A DNA stretch of 64,000 nucleotides, taken from assembly GCF_005434945.1 (NCBI RefSeq), contig NZ_SKCH01000009.1:1-64000 (forward strand), given 5' to 3'. The notes beneath the pieces are model-generated. The model was not told where the DNA came from. It made no database searches and was given only the letters and a program-made list of their open reading frames with translations. Position 1 is the stretch's first letter; each line of letters opens with the position of its first letter. Below, piece after piece: positions 47,471 to 56,409 of the stretch. A program made the position numbers and the translations under genes. The DNA comes from Prescottella subtropica. Its GTDB lineage: Bacteria; Actinomycetota; Actinomycetes; Mycobacteriales; Mycobacteriaceae.

Positions 47471-48106
47471 ATGTCGGACATCGTGATCGGACTCCTGGCC
47501 GTCGTGATCGGCGCCGTGTTCTGCTTCCGCGGCGTGGTCGCGATGCGGTTCGTCATCGCCCTGTGGGGCGCGTTCGTGGGCCTGAACCTGGGCGCCGGGC
47601 TCGTGTCGGCGATCACCGGGGACGGGTTCTTCGCGACCGCGCTCGGCTGGATCGTCGGTGTCGTGGTCGCGGTGGTGTTCTCGCTGCTGGCGTACCTGTA
47701 CTACGCGGTCGCGGTGACGCTGGCGATGGCGTCGGTCGGGTTCGTCCTCGGCACGGCGACGATGGCGGCGATCGGCGTCACCTGGAACTGGGTGGTGATC
47801 CTCGTCGGGGTGCTCGCCGGGATCGCGCTCGCCGTGTTCACACTGGCCGCGAATCTGCCGGCGGTCCTGCTGGTGGTGCTCAGCGCGCTCGGCGGCGCCA
47901 CAGCGGTCACCGCCGGCGTCATGCTGCTGGCCGGGACCATCGACACCACCGACTTCGACCGCGGCACCCTCACCGACACCATCGCCCACGACTGGTGGTG
48001 GTACACCCTGTACGTCGCGCTCGCCGTGGCCGGCGCGATCGTCCAGGTCGGGCTGCTCGGGCGGGAACGCGCCCTGCGGGATCAGTGGCAGCCGACACCC
48101 GCCTGA
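47471..48106 (+). CDS. DUF4203 multi-TM protein
   Basis: A 211-residue integral membrane protein with seven hydrophobic helices (for example IVIGLLAVVIGAVFCFRGVV, GWIVGVVVAVVFSLLAYLYY, VVILVGVLAGIALAVFTLAA). The Gly-rich helices resemble the TM7S3/TMEM198-like fold of DUF4203. Function unknown. It ends before the very long hairpin at 48122-48180. Confidence 0.85.
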   Translation: MSDIVIGLLAVVIGAVFCFRGVVAMRFVIALWGAFVGLNLGAGLVSAITGDGFFATALGWIVGVVVAVVFSLLAYLYYAVAVTLAMASVGFVLGTATMAAIGVTWNWVVILVGVLAGIALAVFTLAANLPAVLLVVLSALGGATAVTAGVMLLAGTIDTTDFDRGTLTDTIAHDWWWYTLYVALAVAGAIVQVGLLGRERALRDQWQPTPA

Positions 48107-48121
48107 CCCCCACGCACAGAC

Positions 48122-48180
48122 CACTGCGGGCTGTTGCTGCATCGTTCCCCGAGAGGAACCCGCAGCAACAGCCCGCAGTG
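48122..48180. terminator. long bidirectional terminator hairpin
   Basis: Perfect 19-bp stem (CACTGCGGGCTGTTGCTGC and its complement) topped by a second 5-bp stem GTTCC / GGAAC with loop CCGAGA. It lies between the convergent DUF4203 and DUF5997 genes. Confidence 0.85.
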
Positions 48181-48201
48181 CGTTGGAGCAGTGCGTCGTA
48201 C

Positions 48202-48627
48202 CTACCCCTTGAACGGTCCCGTGCTGCGCTCGCGACGGTTGGACGCCTCCCGCTTCGCGGCCTGCTGCTCACGAATCCGCTTGTCCTCCTTGCGGACCTC
48301 GGCGAGGTTGGCGCGTTCGGCGACGAGCCAGTCCGGCTGATCGGCGAGCAGCGCGTCGATCTGCTCGGTGGTGAGGGCCTCGGTGACACCGCCGCGGGCC
48401 AGTCCGGCGATCGAGACACCGAGCTTGGCGGCGACCGTGTCCTTGGGGTGCGGACCGTCCTTGCGCAGCGCGACGAGCCACTCGGGCGGGGTGGTCTGCC
48501 ACTCGGCGAGCTCGTCGCGGGAGACCACGCCGGCCTGGAACTCTGCGGGGGTGGCCTGGAGGTACACACCCAGCTTCTTTGCCGCGGTGGCGGGCTTCAT
48601 CGTCTGGGGAGTCTTCTGCGACGTCAT
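48202..48627 (-). CDS. DUF5997 protein
   Basis: A 141-residue soluble protein: TMKPATAAKKLGVYLQATPAEFQ opening, TPPEWLVALRKDGPHPKDTVAAKLGVS-type middle with a possible helix-turn-helix (DTVAAKLGVSIAGLARGGV), and a basic helical tail (RKEDKRIREQQAAKREASNRRER). A DNA- or RNA-binding role is plausible but unproven. ATG at 48627 is six bases from TACCCT. Divergent from the LysR-like gene. Confidence 0.85.
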   Translation of the reverse strand: MTSQKTPQTMKPATAAKKLGVYLQATPAEFQAGVVSRDELAEWQTTPPEWLVALRKDGPHPKDTVAAKLGVSIAGLARGGVTEALTTEQIDALLADQPDWLVAERANLAEVRKEDKRIREQQAAKREASNRRERSTGPFKG

Positions 48628-48633
48628 GCGTCA

Positions 48634-48639
48634 AGGGTA
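48634..48639 (-). promoter_or_regulatory. -10 element, leaderless DUF5997 mRNA
   Basis: TACCCT on the minus strand, six bases before the ATG at 48627. Confidence 0.5.
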
Positions 48640-48677
48640 ACGAGCGCACGCGACGCGGCCGCACTCGCCGCTGCGGG

Positions 48678-48683
48678 TAGCCT
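48678..48683 (+). promoter_or_regulatory. -10 element, leaderless LysR-like mRNA
   Basis: TAGCCT six bases before the GTG at 48690. Confidence 0.5.
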
Positions 48684-48689
48684 GACCGG

Positions 48690-49460
48690 GTGACCGAGGC
48701 AACCGATCCCCGACCGTTCCGGCTCGCGTACGTCCCCGGTGTCACCCCCACGAAGTGGGTCCGCATCTGGAACGAACGCGTGACCGGCACCCCGCTCGAC
48801 CTGGTGGCGGTCGACGCCGCCGACGCCGCCGACGCCCTGCGCGACGGGCGCGCCGACGTGGCCCTGCTGCGGCTGCCCGTCGACCGGGACGGTCTGAGCG
48901 CGATCTCGCTGTACGACGAGGTCCCGGTCGTGGTGGTGCCGAAGGACCACGTGTTCACCGCCGCCGACGAGGTTGCGCTCGCCGATCTCGCGGACGAACT
49001 GCTCCTCGACCCCCTCGACGTCCAGCTGGTGTGGGACGTGCTGCCCGGCCGGGCCGCGAACGACCGTCCCGCCACCACCGCCGACGCGATCGAACTGGTC
49101 GCCGCCGGGGTCGGGGTGCTCGTCGTCCCGATGTCGCTGGCCCGGCTGCACCACCGCAAGGATCTGACCTACCGGCCCGTCGCCGGAGCACCCGAGTCGC
49201 GGATCGCCCTGTCGTGGCCCGAGGACCGCACCACCGGCCTGGTCGAGGAGTTCATCGGGATCGTCCGCGGACGCACCGCGAACAGTTCCCGCGGCCGCAC
49301 CCCGCACGAGACCCCGAAGACGAAGGTCCGCAAGCAGGCCGCAGTCACCAAGGCGGCCAAGTCGCCGGACCCGCGGCGCGGCGGCAAGCCGTCGGGAAAA
49401 CCGGGCGGCAAGCCCGGAGCCAAGGGGAAGCCGAAGCCGGGCGGACGCAAGCGACGCTGA
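48690..49460 (+). CDS. HTH-less LysR substrate-binding-domain protein
   Basis: A 256-residue protein. Residues about 10-195 match a LysR-type effector-binding domain (FRLAYVPG, RDGRADVALLRLP, LYDEVPVVVVPKDHVF, ELVAAGVGVLVVPMSLARL), but the N-terminal DNA-binding helix-turn-helix is absent. Instead, the C-terminal 60 residues are a Lys/Gly/Pro-rich basic tail (PGGKPGAKGKPKPGGRKRR), likely to contact nucleic acid non-specifically. Start fixed by TAGCCT-N6-GTG. Known as a stand-alone type in actinobacteria, role unknown. Confidence 0.88.
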   Translation: MTEATDPRPFRLAYVPGVTPTKWVRIWNERVTGTPLDLVAVDAADAADALRDGRADVALLRLPVDRDGLSAISLYDEVPVVVVPKDHVFTAADEVALADLADELLLDPLDVQLVWDVLPGRAANDRPATTADAIELVAAGVGVLVVPMSLARLHHRKDLTYRPVAGAPESRIALSWPEDRTTGLVEEFIGIVRGRTANSSRGRTPHETPKTKVRKQAAVTKAAKSPDPRRGGKPSGKPGGKPGAKGKPKPGGRKRR

Positions 49461-49470
49461 CCGTCGCACC

Positions 49471-50253
49471 TCATCCGCGCCGGCAATTCGCCGCGATCGG
49501 CACCGTCTCCGGTGCCAGGCACGTCAGGTATGTGTTCAGGGCGTGCGCGCAGCCGAGGCTCCAGCGGGCGACCGGCAGCGAGTCGACCGGATAGCCGGTG
49601 GCGACGTCCCGGTACGCGTCGGCCGGGTCGACCGGGAAGTACGGCACCACGTCGACGATGTTGTGGATCCGCCACGACACCGGGCACAACTGCCCGAACC
49701 GGGCGGCGAACGCCGCGTCCCCGACCTTCGGGGACGCGAACGTCCACACCTGCGGGGTCAGCGGGGTGTTCGCGGCGAGATCGGCGGCCAGCAGCGTCGC
49801 CAGCGCGCCACCGAGACTGTGCCCGGTCACGACGAGCGGCAGCGCCGGATCCACCGCCGCGGCGAGCCCCGCCGTTCCGGCCGGGGTGCCGGGTTTCCCG
49901 GGTTCGGCGCTGGTCAGCGTGTCGTACAGGCCGAGGAACCCGTCGGCGACGTGTCCGCCGGTACCTGCCTGCGGGAACGCGACCGGCGTCCAGTGCAGGT
50001 CGTCCACCCATTCGGCGGGGGTCGCGGTACCGCGCAGCGCGATCACCTGGGTGCGTGGGCTACCGCCGACCGCGAGGAACCCGAACAGGACCGGGCCGAG
50101 TCCGGCGAGATCGCGCATCTGGATCGTCCGGACCAGCGTGTAACCCTCCGGCAGCGCCACCGTATCCGGATCCGGCACGGTCTGGTCCGTGGCGTACCCG
50201 GCGTAGGCGGCCTGCACCAGGTTCCCGCACTCGACCGCGACGGCAGCGTCCAT
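49471..50253 (-). CDS. class 3 lipase family protein
   Basis: A 260-residue lipase-fold protein. The nucleophile motif VVTGHSLGGALATLLAADLA is at about residues 143-162; WTFASPKVGDAAFAARF and HNIVDVVPYFPV (Asp and His region) follow, as in Rhizomucor-type lipases. No signal peptide is evident, so it may be cytosolic or associated with storage lipid. GAGGAG precedes the ATG at 50253. Co-oriented with oxyR, 55 bases away. Confidence 0.88.
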   Translation of the reverse strand: MDAAVAVECGNLVQAAYAGYATDQTVPDPDTVALPEGYTLVRTIQMRDLAGLGPVLFGFLAVGGSPRTQVIALRGTATPAEWVDDLHWTPVAFPQAGTGGHVADGFLGLYDTLTSAEPGKPGTPAGTAGLAAAVDPALPLVVTGHSLGGALATLLAADLAANTPLTPQVWTFASPKVGDAAFAARFGQLCPVSWRIHNIVDVVPYFPVDPADAYRDVATGYPVDSLPVARWSLGCAHALNTYLTCLAPETVPIAANCRRG

Positions 50254-50308
50254 CGGTCCATCTCCTCACGCCCACTCCCCCGATTGTGCGCCGCGACGCC
50301 CGGACACG

Positions 50309-51244
50309 TCAGGAATCGACGACCACCACCGCCTCTGCCGGCGCGACGTCCCGCAGGACCTGCGCGAGTTGCCGGTAGCCGTCGGCGCGTCCGCTCGAGC
50401 CGCGGAAGACGAGGCCGATGGTGCGGCCGGGGGCCGGGGCCGCGAAGTGGGCGGTGGTGAGGTCGCCGCGCCGGGTTTCGACGGTGACGGCGGAGGCGGG
50501 GACGAGGGTGGTTCCCAATCCGCCTGCGACGCACTGCACGACGGTGGCCAGTGAAGTGGCGCGGGTGTCCCGGGACTGCGGGTAGGCGTCGACGGACCGG
50601 CACAGGTCGAGCGTCTGGTCGCGTAGACAGTGGCCCTCGTCGAGCAGCAGCAGGGGCAGTTCGTCGAGTACCCGCAGCGGCAGGTCGACGCGGCCGGACA
50701 GTGGATGCCCGCCGGGCAGGACGATCACGAATTCCTCGGTGTACAGCGGGATTTCGACGAGTCCGGGCATCTCCGACGGCAGCGCCAGCACGGCGACGTC
50801 GAGTGATCCGGTGCGCAGCGACTCGAGCAGCCGGGCCGTCTGGTCCTCGATCACCTGTGGGACGAGTCCGGGCATGTCGCGGCGCAGCGCGGGTAGCAGT
50901 CCGGGCAGTACGTACGGCGCGACGGTGGGGATCAGTCCGATCCGCAGCGGCCCGGCGAGCCCGTCCCCCACCCCGGCCGCGGCGGCGACGAAACCGTCGG
51001 CAGCGTCGAGGATGAGTTTGGCGCGGGTGAGGAGCTGGTCACCGGCCGCGGTGACGAGGACCCGTCGGGTGCTGCGTTCGATCAGTTGCACGCCGAGCCC
51101 GTTCTCGAGCGACGCCAGCGCCTGCGACAGTGTGGGTTGGCTCACATTCAGACGTGCTGCGGCGGTGCCGAAGTGGCGGTATTCGGCGACCGCGACGAAG
51201 GCACGCAGCTGTGACAGTGTCGGCTGATAAGTCCCATCAGGCAT
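50309..51244 (-). CDS. oxyR: peroxide-sensing regulator OxyR
   Basis: A 311-residue LysR-type regulator divergent from ahpC. The helix-turn-helix is RHFGTAAARLNVSQPTLSQALASLE. The redox pair is Cys206 and Cys215 in EGHCLRDQTLDLC, with the same eight-residue spacing as E. coli Cys199/Cys208, so it should form the peroxide-induced disulfide. It is intact, unlike the broken oxyR of M. tuberculosis. ATG at 51244. Confidence 0.95.
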   Translation of the reverse strand: MPDGTYQPTLSQLRAFVAVAEYRHFGTAAARLNVSQPTLSQALASLENGLGVQLIERSTRRVLVTAAGDQLLTRAKLILDAADGFVAAAAGVGDGLAGPLRIGLIPTVAPYVLPGLLPALRRDMPGLVPQVIEDQTARLLESLRTGSLDVAVLALPSEMPGLVEIPLYTEEFVIVLPGGHPLSGRVDLPLRVLDELPLLLLDEGHCLRDQTLDLCRSVDAYPQSRDTRATSLATVVQCVAGGLGTTLVPASAVTVETRRGDLTTAHFAAPAPGRTIGLVFRGSSGRADGYRQLAQVLRDVAPAEAVVVVDS

Positions 51245-51270
51245 ACCTATCAGTGTAGTGCCACCTATCA
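51224..51270. promoter_or_regulatory. candidate OxyR sites, oxyR-ahpC
   Basis: Inverted CTGATA (51224-51229) and TATCAG (51248-51253), plus a direct repeat ACCTATCA at 51245-51252 and 51263-51270, 18 bases apart. They span the oxyR start, as expected for autorepression and ahpC activation. Confidence 0.5.
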
Positions 51271-51389
51271 CCTTTACCTTTTGAATGGATTCGGGCAGTA
51301 TGGAGTCACACCGCAAGAACGCAGGTCGGCCACCATGCCGGACCCGCTCGCGGTATCGAGATGTTCACTTTCAAGTAGGAGGACGACAC

Positions 51390-51977
51390 ATGGCTCTGCT
51401 GACCATCGGCGACCAGTTCCCGGCGTACAACCTCACTGCCGTGATCGGTGGTGACCTGTCCAAGGTCGACGCCAAGCAGCCCGACGACTACTTCACCCAG
51501 ATCACCAGCGACGACTACGCCGGCAAGTGGCGCGTCGTCTTCTTCTGGCCCAAGGACTTCACGTTCGTGTGCCCGACGGAGATCGCCGCGTTCGGCAAGC
51601 TGAACGACGAGTTCGCCGATCGTGACGCCCAGGTGCTCGGCGCCTCGGTCGACAACGAGTTCGTCCACTTCCAGTGGCGTGCACAGCACGAGGACCTCAA
51701 GACCCTCCCCTTCCCGATGCTGTCGGACCTCAAGCGTGAGCTGGCCGCGGCCACCGGTGTCCTGAACGCCGACGGTGTCGCGGACCGCGCCACCTTCATC
51801 ATCGACCCGAACAACGAGATCCAGTTCGTGTCCGTGACCGCCGGCTCCGTGGGCCGCAACGTCGACGAGGTCCTGCGTGTCCTCGACGCCCTGCAGTCCG
51901 ACGAGCTGTGTGCCTGCAACTGGAAGAAGGGTGACCCGACCATCGACGCCGGCGCGCTGATGACCGAGGGCGTCTGA
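51390..51977 (+). CDS. ahpC: alkyl hydroperoxide reductase AhpC
   Basis: A 195-residue 2-Cys peroxiredoxin. Peroxidatic Cys61 is in [10 protein letters not shown]; resolving Cys174 and Cys176 are in [12 protein letters not shown], numbered as in M. tuberculosis AhpC. It reduces peroxides and is recycled by AhpD. AGGAGG lies nine bases upstream of the ATG at 51390. The ahpD start is two bases after its stop. Control by the divergent OxyR is expected. Confidence 0.97.
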   Translation: MALLTIGDQFPAYNLTAVIGGDLSKVDAKQPDDYFTQITSDDYAGKWRVVFFWPKDFTFVCPTEIAAFGKLNDEFADRDAQVLGASVDNEFVHFQWRAQHEDLKTLPFPMLSDLKRELAAATGVLNADGVADRATFIIDPNNEIQFVSVTAGSVGRNVDEVLRVLDALQSDELCACNWKKGDPTIDAGALMTEGV

Positions 51978-51979
51978 CC

Positions 51980-52510
51980 ATGAGCATCGAGAACCTGAAG
52001 AACTCGCTGCCCGAGTACGCCAAGGATCTCAAGCTCAACCTCAGCTCGCTGGCCCGCTCGACCGAGCTGACCGAGCAGCAGCTGTGGGGCACGTTCCTCG
52101 CGTCGGCCGCCGCCACCAAGTCGGCGACCGTCCTGAAGGAGATCGCGGAGGAGGCCGCCGACGTCCTGTCGGCCGAGGCCTACAACGCCGCGCTCGGTGC
52201 CGCGTCGATCATGGGCATGAACAATGTCGCCTACCGCGCCAAGAGCTTCCTCGGTGACGAGTTCGCTCAGGTGCGGATGGGTCTGCGGATGAACATCATC
52301 GGCAACCCGGGCGTCGACAAGGTCGACTTCGAGCTGTGGAGCCTCGCGGTCTCGACGATCAACGGCTGCCACGACTGCACCGCCGCGCACGACGCCGTCG
52401 TCCGCAAGGAGGGGCTGACCAAGGAGCAGGTCTTCGAGGCCGTCAAGGTCGCCGCGACCCTCTCCGGTGTCGCCCAGGCGATCGTCGCGACGGAGATCCT
52501 CGCGAACTGA
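51980..52510 (+). CDS. ahpD: alkyl hydroperoxide reductase AhpD
   Basis: A 176-residue all-helical thiol reductase. The CxxC active site is Cys130 and Cys133 in [11 protein letters not shown], with the relay His137, exactly as in the mycobacterial enzyme. It passes electrons from dihydrolipoamide and lipoamide dehydrogenase complexes to AhpC. Translationally coupled to ahpC. The operon ends at the 20-bp hairpin at 52521. Confidence 0.97.
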   Translation: MSIENLKNSLPEYAKDLKLNLSSLARSTELTEQQLWGTFLASAAATKSATVLKEIAEEAADVLSAEAYNAALGAASIMGMNNVAYRAKSFLGDEFAQVRMGLRMNIIGNPGVDKVDFELWSLAVSTINGCHDCTAAHDAVVRKEGLTKEQVFEAVKVAATLSGVAQAIVATEILAN

Positions 52511-52520
52511 TCCCCGATCC

Positions 52521-52562
52521 ACGACAGCGGCCCCCGACACTCGTGTCGGGGGCCGCTGTCGT
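52521..52562 (+). terminator. ahpCD terminator hairpin
   Basis: Perfect 20-bp complementarity starting ACGACAGCGGCCCCCGACAC with TC in the centre. It ends 15 bases before the next -10 element. Confidence 0.85.
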
Positions 52563-52576
52563 CGTCGGTGCGACGG

Positions 52577-52582
52577 TAGCCT
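52577..52582 (+). promoter_or_regulatory. -10 element, leaderless phzF mRNA
   Basis: TAGCCT seven bases before the ATG at 52590. Confidence 0.5.
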
Positions 52583-52589
52583 GGTCGGC

Positions 52590-53267
52590 ATGCCGATCGA
52601 GGTCACTGTGGTTCGTGTGTTCACCGACGAGAAAGGCGCGCACGGCAATCCGCTCGGCGTCGTCGACGCGGACGCGGTCACCGACGACACCGACCGGCAG
52701 GCCCTCGCGAAACAGTTGGGGTTCAGCGAGACGGTGTTCGTGACCGCCCCCACCGACGGTGCGGCACCGGTCCGGATCTTCACGCCGGCCGTGGAGTTGC
52801 CGTTCGCCGGGCATCCCACCGTCGGCGCGGCCTGGTGGCTGCGCAACCGCGGGTTCGACGTCGACACGCTCGTGACACCGGCGGGCCGGGTCGACACCCG
52901 CGTCCGCCGCGGCGCCACCTGGGTGCGCAGCCGGCCCGAGTGGGCGCCGGAGTTCGCACTGCATCCGATGCCGCATGTCGGTGACGTCGTCCACGCCCAT
53001 TCCCGCGACTACGCGATCGGACACAACTATCTGTGGGCGTGGGAGGACGAACTCGAGGGCCGGATCCGCTCCCGCATGTTCGCCCCCGACCTCGGCATCC
53101 CGGAGGACGAGGCGACCGGGTCGGCGGCCGTCCGGATCACCGCCCACCTGCGCCGGTCCCTGCTGATCCACCAGGGCCGCGGCTCGCACATCCGCACCAT
53201 CTTCGGTGACGACGGCTACGTCGAGGTGGGCGGGCTGGTCCGGCTCGAGCGCACCGTCGACGTGTGA
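52590..53267 (+). CDS. PhzF family isomerase-like protein (Rv2716-like)
   Basis: A 225-residue protein with the PhzF diaminopimelate-epimerase-like fold. VFTDEKGAHGNPLGVV at the start, GFSETVFV with the catalytic Glu, PFAGHPTVGAAWWL, and DEATGSAAVRITAHL are family motifs. It is shorter than typical members (260-300 residues), mainly between residues 110 and 160. Substrate unknown; phenazine genes are absent, so a phenazine role is unlikely. Confidence 0.9.
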   Translation: MPIEVTVVRVFTDEKGAHGNPLGVVDADAVTDDTDRQALAKQLGFSETVFVTAPTDGAAPVRIFTPAVELPFAGHPTVGAAWWLRNRGFDVDTLVTPAGRVDTRVRRGATWVRSRPEWAPEFALHPMPHVGDVVHAHSRDYAIGHNYLWAWEDELEGRIRSRMFAPDLGIPEDEATGSAAVRITAHLRRSLLIHQGRGSHIRTIFGDDGYVEVGGLVRLERTVDV

Positions 53268-53269
53268 CG

Positions 53270-53312
53270 GCCGACGGCCCCGCCGGGAGTGCGTCCCGGC
53301 GGGGCTGTCGGC
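53270..53312. terminator. bidirectional terminator hairpin
   Basis: 19-bp stem GCCGACGGCCCCGCCGGGA with one G-T pair and loop GTGCG, between the convergent phzF and rpf-like genes. Confidence 0.82.
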
Positions 53313-53322
53313 TACCGATCGA

Positions 53323-54251
<929 letters not shown>

Positions 54252-54950
54252 TCACGGGCGTGGGGCGGCTCCCGCGGCCAGATCCTCCGGGCTCAGGACG
54301 ACGGCGACCTCGTCGCCGAGTGCGATGCCGGGCGCGAGCGGCAACCGGTCGCCGCTCCAGAACCGACCCGGGTCGTACCAGTTGGTCCGCCGCTCGGACG
54401 TGAGCAGGCCCATCGCCTCGTACGTCGACGCCACCACCTCGGCGCAGTACGCACTCTCGACTCCCGCCGACCGCGTCTCCGACCGCCGGCGCGGCAGCGC
54501 CGGCGCCCGAGGCACCCGGCCTCCGAACCAGCGGGACGCCAGCGCGGCCGTCGACGGGAACGGGGTGCCGTCGAGTCGGGCGATCGTGCGCAGCAGCGCG
54601 TCCTCCTGCTCCCGGGTGACCGACTGCGCGAGTTGCCGCAGCCACGGCCGCTGCCCGTAACGGCCACCCCACACCCGGACGGCGGCCCGCAGATCGTGCA
54701 ACTGGACGCCGCGCTGGTATCGGCCCGTCCACATGTCGGGCAGCGACCGGCCGAGTTCGGCATGCCACATCAGCGGCGGCAGGTCGTCGAGGACGACGGC
54801 CATCCCGACATGGTTGACAGGACTGTTGGTGAGGGTCTGGATGGCCCGGTCCGCGCCCGACCGGCCGCGGAAGATCCAGACGTCCCCGGTGCGGGTGAAC
54901 TCCGCGGCCTCGTCGAGACCGATCTCGGATCCGTGCACACGCCGACTCAT
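54252..54950 (-). CDS. permuted NlpC/P60-like cysteine hydrolase
   Basis: A 232-residue protein. The His motif NHVGMAVVLDD and the Cys motif GVESAYCAEVVASTYEAMGLL occur in the permuted order seen in YiiX-type NlpC/P60 proteins. GDVWIFRGRSGADRAIQTLTNS starts the domain. No signal peptide. Possible amide or thioester hydrolase; substrate unknown. ATG at 54950 lies seven bases from TAACCT. Confidence 0.75.
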   Translation of the reverse strand: MSRRVHGSEIGLDEAAEFTRTGDVWIFRGRSGADRAIQTLTNSPVNHVGMAVVLDDLPPLMWHAELGRSLPDMWTGRYQRGVQLHDLRAAVRVWGGRYGQRPWLRQLAQSVTREQEDALLRTIARLDGTPFPSTAALASRWFGGRVPRAPALPRRRSETRSAGVESAYCAEVVASTYEAMGLLTSERRTNWYDPGRFWSGDRLPLAPGIALGDEVAVVLSPEDLAAGAAPRP

Positions 54951-54956
54951 AGCCTC

Positions 54957-54963
54957 TAGGTTA
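54957..54963. promoter_or_regulatory. interlocked divergent -10 elements
   Basis: TAGGTT on the plus strand (54957-54962) and TAACCT on the minus strand (54958-54963) share five base pairs. The start codons at 54969 and 54950 are six and seven bases away, so both mRNAs would be leaderless. Confidence 0.55.
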
Positions 54964-54968
54964 GGGCG

Positions 54969-55229
54969 ATGGCATTCGATTCCAGGACGGTGTGGAAACT
55001 CGTCGGGCTCGCCGGCGCGGTCGGCGTCGCCGCGACCGGGGCGCTGACGGTCCGCGCCGAACGCAAACGTCGCGCCTACACCCCCGACGAGGTCCGGGAC
55101 CGCCTGCACACCCGGTATGCGCAGGCGTCGGCCGCCGCCGACCGCGCGACGGTCGACCTCGTCCCGGTGCCTACCCGAGCGCGGCGCGCACTCCGGCTGC
55201 CATGTCGGCGACCTGCTCGTCGGTCATGA
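54969..55229 (+). CDS. small single-TM hypothetical protein
   Basis: An 86-residue protein. One TM helix (VWKLVGLAGAVGVAATGALTV, residues about 8-28) is followed by a basic stretch (RAERKRRAYTPDEVRDRLHTRYAQA). The last 20 residues are antisense to the aminotransferase 3' end and Arg-rich, so the natural stop may have been lost or shifted. Leaderless-type start. Family not recognised. Confidence 0.65.
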   Translation: MAFDSRTVWKLVGLAGAVGVAATGALTVRAERKRRAYTPDEVRDRLHTRYAQASAAADRATVDLVPVPTRARRALRLPCRRPARRS

Positions 55230-56409
55230 CGAACGCCGGCGAGAACTGCAGGGCTCCCTGACCGGCGGCGCGGCCGGAGATGCCGTGCGCGCGCAGCGTC
55301 CGCACGAACGGCGCCGCCTCCGTCGGATCGGCCAGTTGGACGGCGGCGACCGCGCCGAGTCCGCTGCGCACCTCGGCGACCCGCGGATGGTCGGCGAGCG
55401 GCGACAGGTGCTCGTGCAGCGAGGCCTCGAGCCGCTTCGACTCGGCGAGCAGGTTCTCCCGCTCGAGGATGTCGAGGTTGGCCATCGCGGCGGCGGCGGC
55501 GCCGGCGTGCCCGCCGTACGTGTAGCCGTGCCGCCACCACACGCCGCCGGCGAAGAACGGTTCGGCCACGCGCGGTGCCACGAACAACGCGCCCATCGGC
55601 ACGTACCCGGAGGTGAGTCCCTTCGCGGTGGTGACCATGTCCGGGTCGAGGGCGAAGCGGGTTGACGCGAACCACTCCCCGCCGATCCGGCCGAACCCGG
55701 TGACGACCTCGTCGACGACGAACAGGATGTCGTGCTCGCGGCAGATGTCGCGCACCTCGGCCAGGTAACCGTCCGGCGGCAGGTAGATGCCGCCGGCCCC
55801 GATGATCGGTTCGCAGAAGAAGGCGGCGATGTGCTCGGCGCCCTCGCGTTCGATCAGCGCGAGCAGGCTCTTCGCCTCGTCCCAGTCGACGGTGCGGGCG
55901 TCCGACACGAAGTCGGCGTCGCCGTAGCCCTCCCGGTTGCCGGGGATCCCGGCGAGCGCGGTCCCGGCCACGTGCATGCCGTGGTAGGCCTTCTCCCGGC
56001 CCACGATCAGTCGCTTCGACGGGCGGCCCACCTCGACCCAGTAGCGGCGGGCCAGTTTCGCGGCCGACTCCACCGAGTCGGATCCGCCCGACGTGAAGAA
56101 CACCTTCGACCCGGGCACCGGCGCGAGCGCGGCGAGCCGGTCCGCGAGCGCCACGGTCACGTCCGCGGTGAAATCCCCGAACGTGGAGAAGTGCGCCAGC
56201 GTGGACAGTTGCGCGGCGACCGCGTCGGCGATCTCGGTGCGCCCGTGCCCGACGTTGGTGAACCACAGGCCCGCCGTCGCATCCAGGTAGCGGATACCGT
56301 CGGCGTCCCAGATGTAGGCGCCCTCGCCGCGGGTGACGACGAACTCGCCGTCCCGGCGCACCGCCCCCATGTCCGCGAACCCGTGCCAGAGTGCTCCGCT
56401 CGACGTCAT
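55171..56409 (-). CDS. class III (omega) aminotransferase
   Basis: A 412-residue PLP enzyme. FFTSGGSDSVESAAKLAR binds the phosphate, YHGMHVAGTAL stacks on PLP, LFVVDEVVTGFGRIG supplies the Asp, and MVTTAKGLTSGYVPMGA contains the Schiff-base Lys. It transfers amino groups from omega-amino acids or diamines to keto acids. The exact substrate is unknown. Overlaps the upstream Pr6Pr gene by four bases (ATGA). Confidence 0.93.
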   Translation of the reverse strand: MTSSGALWHGFADMGAVRRDGEFVVTRGEGAYIWDADGIRYLDATAGLWFTNVGHGRTEIADAVAAQLSTLAHFSTFGDFTADVTVALADRLAALAPVPGSKVFFTSGGSDSVESAAKLARRYWVEVGRPSKRLIVGREKAYHGMHVAGTALAGIPGNREGYGDADFVSDARTVDWDEAKSLLALIEREGAEHIAAFFCEPIIGAGGIYLPPDGYLAEVRDICREHDILFVVDEVVTGFGRIGGEWFASTRFALDPDMVTTAKGLTSGYVPMGALFVAPRVAEPFFAGGVWWRHGYTYGGHAGAAAAAMANLDILERENLLAESKRLEASLHEHLSPLADHPRVAEVRSGLGAVAAVQLADPTEAAPFVRTLRAHGISGRAAGQGALQFSPAFVMTDEQVADMAAGVRAALG

